From Cladorhizidae sp. MBARI D1340-BT2 (Eukaryota; Porifera; Demospongiae; Poecilosclerida; Cladorhizidae): a stretch of DNA of 64,000 bases. Both the position numbers and the translations under genes were made by a program. Location of the stretch: NCBI GenBank assembly GCA_028752905.1, contig JAQNBH010000010.1:27448881-27512880 (forward strand). The letters are read 5' to 3'. The notes below the pieces were generated by a model. The model saw only the letters and a list, made by a program, of their open reading frames with translations. It was not told the origin of the DNA and made no database searches. The first letter of the stretch is position 1. The number at the start of each line of letters is the position of its first letter. Shown piece by piece: positions 1-12,000 of the stretch.

Positions 1-375
1 GGGATTCCTCCTAGATTGAAGTAAGTTTTGTTGTTGTTGAAAGTGAGTTGTTACAAGTTTTTGTTTGCTTATATCTTGTGGAGCTATATAATTATTAAAA
101 ATGCAGCTTATTATTATATGTAAACTAATGATACTTTTTTTTGGTGAAAAAAGTTTTTGCTTTAAATTAATGCTGATTAATATAAAACAAAATCAGTTGA
201 TAGACTATAAGTTAGTTACTAATTAATTTCTCACATAAATTAGTATTTGTAACTATGTAGATCATTGCCCATAATCAGTTTACCAAGAGGGAGTAACTCA
301 AAAATAGTTCAAGAAGGAAATATTACAGGAACCAACTAGCTTGACACACTTTCACACAACTGCATATCATAATAC
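1..375. other. Intron of GPCR-A, left window edge
   Basis: AT-rich sequence downstream of exon 18. I looked for the helix-7 exon on the minus strand and did not find it. Nothing else recognised. Confidence 0.6.
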
Positions 376-502
376 CTGGAAGGCTGTTGCTATGGCAAAG
401 ATGTAGGCCACAAATATTAGAGTTTCATGAAACACCAAGACTCCGATGATCCAAGTTATCCCCATGACAACCATGAGAGAAATGATTGTCTTCAACCAAT
501 GA
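376..502 (-). CDS. GPCR-A exon 18: helix 6, loop 3 and start of helix 7
   Basis: A 127-base exon containing MGITWIIGVLVF (the helix-6 GxTWxxG motif) and FVAYIFAIATAFQ (start of helix 7). Donor GTATTA at 375-370. The 14-codon exon that completes helix 7 in GPCR-B (39503-39544) has no counterpart in bases 1-375, so it lies outside the window. Confidence 0.85.
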
Positions 503-3500
503 CTAGCATAAAAAAAGAATATTTAATTATCAATTATAGACCACGGTTGTATTTGTTGTTATTGTTATTTACCTCGCATTTATTAGTTTGGACTCATCGC
601 TAACTCTTTTTTTGTGTTTCCACATGATACAAATAGCCATGATAAAGAATCCAATATTAGCCTGCACAGGTGACATGCACATACAACCAGAATAACAACA
701 ACAACAGCAACAGCAAGACATAATAAATAATTCATTGTCAAATAAAATGTGTATGGGGCACACACTGAACTAAATAGATAATCTTCCTTATAACACACAA
801 GGACATTGCACACAATTCTATGTTGCCCTTACAGGTATTCTCAATGTACTTCAACCTGCCTCAACACAGTGTGATATTGGTCCAGGGTGGATCCCCATAG
901 AGCTATTGTCAACCTGCTTTAACCCAGTGTGGTGTTGGTCCAGTGTGTGTCCCTATAGAACTACTGTCAACCTAATTCAACCTGACTCTACTCAGTGTGA
1001 TGTTGATCCAGTGTGTGTCCCCATAACCTACTTCACCCTACATCAACCCAATGTGATTGGTCTAGTGTGGTGAGTCCCCATAGAGCAACCTACTTCAACC
1101 TGCCTCAACCCAGTGTGATGTTGGTCCAGTGTGTGTCCCATAGAGCTATTGTCAACCTACTTCAACCTGCCTCTACCTAGCATGATGTTGGTCCAGTGTA
1201 GAGCTATTGTCAACCTACTTCACCAGCTTTAAACTTAATGTGATGCTAACCCATTGTTTTCCTCCAAAGTTTTCATCAACTTACTTCAAACAATTGTGAT
1301 ATTGATTCAGTGTATTTTCCCATAATACTTTCAGATGGGCTCAATGTACTCATCCATCTATCTACCAAAATTGTTCTGCTTATATTATATTTGGTGTACA
1401 GGTGTTTATGCTTAAAAAAATATGGTACAGCTTCTTCTAAATGCATGCAGTTTAATTGTACATTCCTGTTCCTTTTCTGTCATCCAACAGTTTCTTTGCC
1501 TAATGTGCTAGAAATGAATTGTGTAGCGAGGTGAAACACCATGCCATGGCTTTACTTTCCCTTATAACTGGACTTGAATGATTTTTAAGGATATCCAACT
1601 TATGCATGGTTGCAAAACTTGATTCCCTGCAAAATAATGTGCTGGCTGGTTGTGAATGAAAATATATGTGAAATATTGCTGTGAGAAGGAGCAGTGAAGG
1701 ATAGATGATGCAGAAGTTAATGAGAACTAAGTGAGGTCATCAGGAAGTACTTACTAGCTAGCAGAATTGTCAGAATACTGAAGAAAAAACCTTGCAATAT
1801 CCCATAATAACTTTAGATATTTCTAAAAAATAATATTTTTTTCTCTTGAACCTTGTATTCAATGCGTTTTCCATCATTAATATCTCTTCCATTGACTAAA
1901 TGCAGTCAGTTATCATTCCTCTCTACACTAGATATGTGTTGAGTTCTCTTTTGCTGCTGTTTGATAGAGCTGCACCTAAGGGTGGTAGTGTATGCAAGCA
2001 ATTGTGTTTTTACCTTTTAACAAGCTTGATATAGTTTGTACACCATCATGACAAATGGTATATCCACCTACATAACTGTTTTGTGGAATTGAGAATCTGT
2101 CATAATGAAACCCCAGCAATCCAGCCATGACAGCTACTAACTTAACATATCAATGCCATTCTTGTTTTCCATGATATTTTCCACAAAGTTGACCAGTTCA
2201 AGTTTTCATAAGTCCATGTTATTTAAGGTGGGTGATCCTTTCCTATTTTTTTTTGCGGGTGAACCTCCGGCGAATATAACATATCTGGAGTGGGTATATA
2301 AATCAACTTAGCTTGGGCTATGCATGCACTTGTTTAGCTCAGCAGACACAGCACCAAATGGATAGAATGGAGTGAAAATAGGGGGTAGTGTCAAATAAAG
2401 TTATAAACCTGTTTTCCAGTCATGATCTAATAGTTGTCACAAGTTTCGATGTAGGATTAAAGGCCAGTTTACAATATATTGTGAGGCCACTGTATTGTGC
2501 TGCATTGCATCGCTTCAAACAGTTCACAATATCTGCTTCATCGTGTTGCATCTCGTTGTTTTGAACTAGCTTAAAAGTTCCTTTTACCCGGGATCACACA
2601 TTAATTTATAAACCTCAAGTCCTTGTAGGAGTTGTACTTTGATGCCTGAAGCAATCATTCATGGTACTTCTCTTCCTTCCCTGAAATAATTTGTTGCTGA
2701 AATACAAATAAAGCCCACCAGCACATGTTGACTGACGAGTTGAAAGTGAATTTATTGAGTATATTGAAGTGGTGTGATGCGACATGATGAGTATAACTAA
2801 TGTGTTGTGTCGTCTCCACTTTGAGTTGCTAGTGCGAGCAACATATATGTGAAGCAGCCCTTAAGGATTGCTAGAATCCTCTTGGTTTTATAGCTTGGAT
2901 ATAAGTCATGTAATTCCAGGAGCCAATTCAGCTGCCACCTCTCTTTGCTTTAGTAGTGAATATCACTTTTGTCACTGCCAGCTCTGGTGACTGTGAGGTT
3001 GCACATATCCCTTGAATGCCAGGCAAATTATATTTGTAAGTGTGAATGCATGCTGATGACATAATTAGGTGGAAAACACAGGTTTGGTAAATGACAAACA
3101 TGCTTTGGGAACAAATATTATTAAGGGATGGTATTTACCATGATGTTATATGTAGAGATGTCTATATTCTTAGACTATATTATTAATCTATATGTACATA
3201 CGATGATAATGACAAGGACAGGAGTGATGAAGGCCCAGATGAAGTGTGTGTCATAACGAAGCCAGCATCTGTCAGCATCAACAACAACAACATGTCAAGA
3301 CATGACTTCAAATGATGCAACCTATTGCTAATTACAATAGTTTGGGATTCTTTTGTTCTAAAATTATTGTAGATGCAGATAAATATGACTCATGAAATAT
3401 ACAAGATAATAAATAATTATAGTCAATATACCTCAACACAACATAGTAGCATTACCAACAAACTATGCTAGCTATATTAGAGCTCACCTAATGCAAAATG

Positions 3501-5972
3501 TTTGTTAGCGAGGGTGCTTCTAGCCTTGCTGTATTAGAATAACTAGATTTATGGAGGGCAGGTTCAAATTTTTAGTAGCCATAAAAGGAGTTTGGGAGAG
3601 TAATTATGGAAAGTCATTTTTTTTATGAAGACCGAAGTATTTTGGTTGAAACAGGGACACAAAAAACAAAAAAACTGAGAAATTTTTATAGTATTTGATG
3701 TCAGCTGAAAATAACCATACAAAAACAAATTAAATGTTATTGACATAGGAACCTATTGAAGCATGAAGGATAATGAATACATAATTAGAACTTTTCAATA
3801 TCTCCACGATACCTAACAATAATAATCTAGTAGTATACTATAACAATACCTATGCCTGGAATGGAAAAAAGGCTGTTTTTTTTGCCTGCCTAATAGTGTA
3901 TCATCACTCTAGTATATAAACTGTATTGGTTTAAAAATAATTATCTTAAAATGCATTTCCTCTCCACACTACATATATTAAACATGAGGTATTCTACGAC
4001 TCACACTTGAGACACACTGGAACTTCCATATTGAGGATGTCCCTGGTCATCCTTGATTGTAAGACCTAACGGCACTGCCACGCAGAACACATAGAGGGCA
4101 GGCAACCCATAGCTCACCGTGGTGAAGCCAATTATGTAGAGATATTGCCGCTTGATAAAAACACGTACGAGAACTATATACAAGACTACACCCTCCATCA
4201 GCATCCACATGAAGGTGGCAAGGAAGAAGTAATGGAGCACAACAGCTATCGCTTGACACAATTCCTACAATATTTATTTTTAGAACACATTTTTAGAACA
4301 CATTAGTAAACCACCCAGAATATATAAAAGAAATGAACAACAGACACGAAAGATTATCGAGAAAAGAGAATGCAGGTTACTATTGGTTATTAGAATAGGA
4401 AGTATATTACTCAAGTGACTATTTAACTGATTTTAAATAACATCAAGAAGTATACTTTTATATAGAGGTTAACACTTATAAAACGTGGAAACTACTAGTT
4501 GTGTTTAATATGCGACAGAACCAAGTGGAAATCATCCAAATTGAAAAAAATGCATCTGTAAATGAAATGACTATAAATCCACACAAAACCCTCTTTATTT
4601 ACTTTATGGACTCATTAGGGGCTTGTGCAGATCAATAATCAATGATAACTTGCATTCATGTATGCCATGCACACACTATTACAATGTATTGTAAGCTAAA
4701 AGTGCTCTAATTGTCTTGCCAACAGCTGCTTCAAACTGAGCTAAAATATCTTCTACTGTTTCTTGCCAACAGCTGCTTCAAACTGAGCTCTACTGTTTCC
4801 AACAAAAGCAAATGAGAGTGGCACGAGAACTACAGTTCATGCAGAGCCAGAATCATCCACAGGTTTCAAGAATTGCTTAAAACAGGTAGATATTGAAACT
4901 GTCTGAACAAGCTACATGTAAATAACTATTTACTGCCTGAACATGATAGTTTTTCTTCTCGCTACATCGATTCCTGCTAGCTAACTAAGTTAAAAGTAAT
5001 GTACTAGCAATGTATCATACAATTACCTTGTTTTACCCACAGAAGTAGAGTGGAATGGAAGGGAAATGAGACAAGTCAGCAATCAGTTGTGTTGCATATT
5101 GAAAATCTTTAATGCACATACACACTAATAATGGAGCCCTAAAGTGTGGCAGTTAGGTCAAGCAATTGATAAGCGTATTAATAAAATTGAATTTCAGGGG
5201 TGAGAACTATTGCCTGAGGTATTGATACCATCAATAATCACATTTTTCAAAAAATGGAATCATTCTTGAGACTGCCACATATCCTAATTAATTACCTCTA
5301 TGGTAGTTTGGTCGACAGCTGCAACAAAGACAACTTGAGATGTGATGAGGCAAATGCACAGGTTGACATGGATAAATATGCGCATGCCCCATAGTGCCCT
5401 GCAGAGATATGAACTTATAAATGTCATCTAAATAACAATGACCTTTTCAATAATCAACTTGAATTTTACTCTCTCGATATTTTGACTAGATTCATCAGGA
5501 ATAATGAGGTGCTAAAATGCATGTGAGCTTGTTCTATACCAGTAGCTAGCTATTGACCATGTGGTCCAAACCACACCCTGACACACACGTCCAGCACAGG
5601 AACTGGACGTGGAAAAATAAAATAATAATAATAGTTAATAAAGAAATGAGAAAAACACCAAATATAAATATACAACAACAACAATAAAAAAATAAAAAAA
5701 AAATAAAAAGACAAGTTGATATTAAAAATCAACAAAGAATGATAAATAACTGGCCTGGTCTAGGACAGAAGAAACTAATAGTTGAGGAGGCATTGCCTAT
5801 CAGTCTACCAAAGTGTGAATGGTTCAGTTGAGATTATGGAATTGTCTGCTGGGGCCACTCTCAATAATTAAAGCTAAGACCACCATAACCTTTTTATATT
5901 CTCATTCTTTGTTCATGTTTTATATCAAGCATGTCTTTTTTAAATTCTTTATTGTCATTGTTGTTGTTGTTG

Positions 5973-6010
<38 letters not shown>

Positions 6011-9000
6011 TTTATTCTGATTTTTATTCTAAACTTATTCTAAACTATAATTATATTTATATTGTTTTGGTGTTTCTATGTTTCTATAGATATTATTATC
6101 ATCTTTATTTTATCTGCTGGATGCATGTGCCAGTGTTTAGTTTGGATCATGTGGTTAATAACTAGGTACCGGTATATAACAAGCTCATGTGAATCCTAGC
6201 ATCTCATCATTCTTGATTAAGGCTAGAGCAACTAGTCGAAAGATCGAGAGAGTAAAATTAAAGTGATTATAGAGATCATTATAATTTTGTTATATGTCAC
6301 CTGAGAGTTCATTGAGAGATCATCTAAATAGCATAAACTGGCTGGCAGTAAAGTGGGTGTAACAGTTTTTCTACTTCAACCACTATTGTATAGAGGAGAT
6401 TGATTTCATTAGCAAATATTTTAGGATACACTTAAATTTAAGCAAGTTTTGAAACAAACCTAGCCATAGATCTAGTACCATAATTCACCAATCTTTGGTC
6501 TATACCCAACCTTTTCCCAGCTTTGCCCCTGAATGGAAACTCCACAAAATGAAATAAAGACTTCGAGATTGAATTGGTATAGTACATTGTACACAAATTG
6601 CTTAATATTGTTCATGCCCCTGCACATTAATTTTGTCCATTCATGTACTCTTGATGTTCCCCCTCCCCTTTCTCCATTAGCCCTAAGATGAAGGCTTGAT
6701 TTTAATATTGACACATCCCTTGCTAGGCATAATATATTTTCCAAATTGAAATTCCTCCAGGCTCCAGGGTGGCTACATGTATACAAATTGTGAGTTTACT
6801 CACTTGAGGAAAGTGAGGGTAAAAATTGTAGCAATCATACAGAATACAGAGAAGGCAACTCCGACATAGCTGATAGTCTCCAGAGCAAACTTGTCCTCAG
6901 CATTAATCTGATAGTTAGGAGAGGAAGGAATGAAATTGATGGGGAAAGTAAAAGACAATAAAAGGAAGACGACAGAAGGAAAGCAACATTTGGTGGTAGT
7001 CATGGAGGAGGAGGAGCAGGAGGAGGAGGTAAAGAAGAATATAGTAAGAGTAAAATAGAGGAGAGATGGAAGAGATGGATGGGAAAAGAAAGGGAAAAAA
7101 TATGTTCAAAGGTCAGAAGATAAGTTAGGGAAAAACAAACAAGGATAACTGAAGAGAGAGAGAGCAAAGGATTGAACATTTTATCTCTTCAGGGATGAAA
7201 ATTAAAATAATGTGATCCACATGTACATCTGAATAATTTTGTTAAAGTCATCTGACAATGTACCAGCAAAAGTCACCATTACCTTCTCCGAGGGCTGTAC
7301 CATGTTAACTTGCCAAGCAACAATACAGTAAATAAAAGCACTTGAGAAATATTTGTTTTGCTGCTATATATAATATAGCAAATACCAGAGGTTATGCTAT
7401 ATTTTAGCTAATTATTACCTCCACTGACTAAGCATTAGAGCTCTGCTTATGTATATGTTCCATCCAATCTATGAATCTGCCCAATCTATAGATTGAGCAG
7501 CACAATCTATGAATTCATAGATTGTGCTGCACAATCCTGCCAATCAATACACTCAAACATGGTAGCATATTAACACCCTTTGCAACAGAGAAACAGTGAT
7601 TGCAACTGAGAGTGTAATGATGTAGAAAAAAGTGATACCAAGAAAAAGTTCCACATGGACTTGGCAGATAAAGAACTAAGTGACATGGCAAATGCAGCTA
7701 GAGCAAAAAAAGATATTTGAAGAATATTGCTCTGTCAAAAAAGATATAATGCACAGTTTGTAATACCACGAACACTCACATAACTGCTATAGTGCCCAAA
7801 TATAGAGAAACTTGCCTCTCAAACAGCTCCTCTCCGTTCTTCTCTTTTTGTGGGAGTAATGCAGGCTTTGTAAATTCCCGTCGACTATCCCATATTGTGT
7901 GGGTGGGTTTGTAATACCACGAACACTCGCATAACTGCTATAGTCCCCAAATATAGAGAAACTTGCCTCACAAGCAGCTCCTCTCCCTTCTTCTCTTTTT
8001 GTGGGAGTAATGCAGGCTTTGTAAATTCCCGTCGACTATCCCATATTGTGTGGGTGGGTTTGGATATTTGGCTTGCACACTCGCTAAGTATAACTAGTCG
8101 ATAATAAGTACTGGTCGATATGTTCCATCCAATCTATGAATCTGTTTCAAAGGGTGTTAATATGCTACCATGTTTTGAAGTGTATTGATTGGCAGGCAAT
8201 AGATGGGCATTCATAGATTGTGCAGATTCATAGATTGGATGGAACATATATACTAAATCATTTATTGCTAGCAATTAAGCTAGATATGTATCCACTCATT
8301 TTTTCCTTTCCATTTCAGCAACTACTGGTTAGGTACAGCCTCACTCTAGCAAACAAGTTGAGTTAGATTTCAATGTGCAGACTTTACATTAGCTTTTAGG
8401 TAATGGATATCAAATCTGTTCTTTGTGTAGATATATCATTATCCAGGGGCGGACTGGAGGAATAAAATGTCCCAGGAAAGAATAAAAAGCACCAGCATAT
8501 ATACTAGCAATTTATAACAGTATGGGTAATATTACTTACCACTATGTATGACAAGGCTAGTCACTTTCATTGCAAACCATGTTATTTTGGCACATTTCAT
8601 TGCATACTGTTTCAAAACTCTTCTTGTATTCTTCAGGACCTGACAGTTTCACAAAACATGGAAACTTTTTTGGTCACAATGAATTAAATTTGGTTCTCCT
8701 CCAGTCTTGGCACATGCAGTAGTTCATGCTTGCTCTCTATATAGATGGAGTTGTGAAACTACCTGGGATTGCCAGTCTGTGAATTGAATGTCTGGTAATT
8801 TGATCGGGAAGTGGTTCTAGAAATTTGGCTGGTAATTCGCGTAAAAGGCAGAGCCATAATAATGCAGTCAAAGGTCACATGGATGGCAATGGGAAGAACT
8901 ATCATTCAGCATAGGCTTCCAGTCCATAGCTGTCCTTAGCTACCAAGCTTTAAAACATTCAAGAATGAGCTGCCTGGAACTGCTACTGCCTGCGATTTTA

Positions 9001-12000
9001 AATCATGGTTAGCAAGCAGATTGTGGAAAATTTGGCATATCTAGTGGGGCAGTGGGACAGGGACGATGATGATCTATTTCACGAGATGCGGAACAGATGG
9101 CAGATCTGATGTATGTATGGTATGTATGTGTGTATGTACATATCTGTTTGTCTTCAATATCATGCAAATGTAGAGTAGAGCAAAGAATATATGGCTACTT
9201 ACCTCTATACCAGGACTAAGCAAGATGGCAAAGTGGGTAAGGTGATTACACTCACAGACGGAGAAAGAAGAATTGGACATTATGGAGTTGCGGTTACAAC
9301 CTCTAGATGACCAGATATTCCTGAAGGGATAGGAGTGGGAGGGGTGGAGGAGATTAGGAGAAGAGGGACAGGCATAGATAGAGATGAATTAGGGTAGAGT
9401 TAAAAATACCATAAAGTAAACTAAGAGCAGTTTATAATGAATCTGTAAATGTTAAAATTGAAAAAGTATATTCCCCCTGAACATTCAGGTCAGTGTGCAT
9501 TTTCGAACATTGATGATATAATTACCCTACAATGAGAGCATTAAGAACTGTGCTATGAGCCAATGAATCGATCAAGGTTGAACCTCAAGGAGTCAGCAGA
9601 ACTAGCTCAACAAATGGAGAAAATTTGATGAACTGATTGAGGAGGGAATCCAGACCAGTGAGAATAATTGTGGTGAGCTGACCTCCTGTACCTCAAGCAT
9701 GCTCAGAATTAGATATCCTGAGCCTTATTGTTTATTTGTTTTTGTAGGGGGTTACACTATTAATGTCTTCAAAGCTAGACAGATTCCATCTGCAATCAAG
9801 GACGAAATTGGCAGGGTACTGGATCAACTCAAGGTAGGCAAGAACATCAACCATAGTGACTGCACCACATTAATCATAGTGGTGCACAAGAAGGATGGCA
9901 AATTTAGAGTGTGTGGGAGAATATATAGTGACAGTTAACCCTACTTAGAGGTAGACCCTGGTCCCAGTACTCTCACTACCAACCACAGAAGATTTGTTTC
10001 CTTCTCTAGCTGCTGGTAAACAATTGGATTTGCACCAAGCTCACCAACAGATGCTACTGATGATAAGTCACAAATATATGTCACCATCAATACTCATCAG
10101 CATCTCTATCGATATCAGATATTACTGCTTCAGCCTCGACTATTTTCTATCGAACCAAGGATGGGATTTTATAAGTTATTTCTAAAGTGGTTTATTATTT
10201 AGAATATCATTATTACAGGAATAACTCAAGAGGAACATCTCAAAAAGTTCAATACAGAAGTATGCATTTCTCATCAAGGAGTAAGTGTGTATTTCTTCAA
10301 GACTCTGTAGAGAATCTAGGACACCAGAGAGATACCAAAGGTACACACATGACCTTGAATAAGGTAGAAGCAATCAATAATGCATTAAGGTCCAAGAACA
10401 TAGAACAGCTTCATTTTTTCTTGGAGCAACTTTATTATTACGGGTAGTCCATGGCAACCTGCTTCACTGCTTCTACGTCTCAATGCACTGCTCCATTAAG
10501 GAATTAAATGGAGATGGTTAAATGATTGCCAAAAGTCATTTGTACAGGCTAAGCGGATATTTTTTCAGTCAAAGTGCCTGCTCACCATGATCCAAAACTT
10601 CTGGCTGGGGATGCAGCTGTCTATGTTATGAGGGAAGTAATTTCTCACGTATGGCTCTGAATGAGACCAATAGCATTTGTATCCAGAACCTTTTCAACCA
10701 GAGAAAGGAACTATGTACAGTTTGAAGAGGAGGCATATTCATTAATTTCTGGTATTTGTAAGCTCCATAAAAGACTTGCATGGGCAATGTTTCACCTTGT
10801 ACACACACAGATCACAAAACACTCACAACAATTCTGGGACATACGAAGAGAGTTCCTACACTGGCTGCTGCATGAACAGTGTTGGATATATACTGACTCT
10901 TTCACCTACAACTATGCCATTCAATTCAAACCGACTTCGGAGCATGCCAATGCTGATGAACTGTCACATTTAGACATTTGGCACTTTTTTCACAGCAGTA
11001 GTATGTCACTTATTTGTAGCTCAAGAAACAGCTCAGCACAACACTATTTTAAATTGAGTACTCTTCTACCCAAGACGTGAGTGACCTGGTAATGTCTCTA
11101 CAGAGTTGAAACCCTTTGAACTAGTTGAGTTTAGAAGGGAGTTTTGTGTTGTGAGGTATGCAGGATAATTCAGAAGTGGAAAAATTAGGTCCTACACGAA
11201 TTGTGGAAATGACATCTTGATCTCCTCAGGGAAAGAGCAAATAGTCCACATTATTTTCCAGTGGAATAAAGGCAAGAAGTGGATTTTGGCATAATGAAAC
11301 ACTGAATATTTTGCTGATAACACCTATCGAGAGAAATCCTGACTACACGACTACTCAGCACACTCGAGCAAACACGACTACAATGAAGACATCGAGTTTG
11401 GCAGCAATATCTGTCCTACAACTATGATGAGAGCAACACATTTTTCATACTCTCGAGGTAATCACAAGGTGCAAGAGTTATTCAACCCAGCTATATATGT
11501 AACTATTACTGAGGGAGGGGCATGGTGAACTGATTTCCTCTACTTTGAGCATGCTCAGTAGTATGTATATCTAAGTCATTGTTCATTTTCATTCTCTACT
11601 ATTTACCATTCTTATTATTCTAATGTTGTATGGTCTTACACTGTTAATTTTATCACATATATTCAGTTGTACATATATTCAGTTGTACATATTATTGATA
11701 AGTCTTATAGTGGAATGCTTTAATTATGTTTCAGTCAAATATTTATTTAAGCTGTCACAAAATTCCCTTGGTTATGGGTGATATCAAAAAAATCTCCTCA
11801 TTCTATGAAATAATCGAACATATTCAGTATTATCTGACTCATTGTTGCTAAACAAATGCAGGTCAAGCTTCTCATCACTAGAATAGTGGCTATCATTTTC
11901 ACTGTTCAATGCTGAAGAAAATACTTGATTGGGGTTGAATTCAACATTTGGAGTTCCACAATCAATACAACTTGAATGAAGTTGATCATGATAGAGTGAA

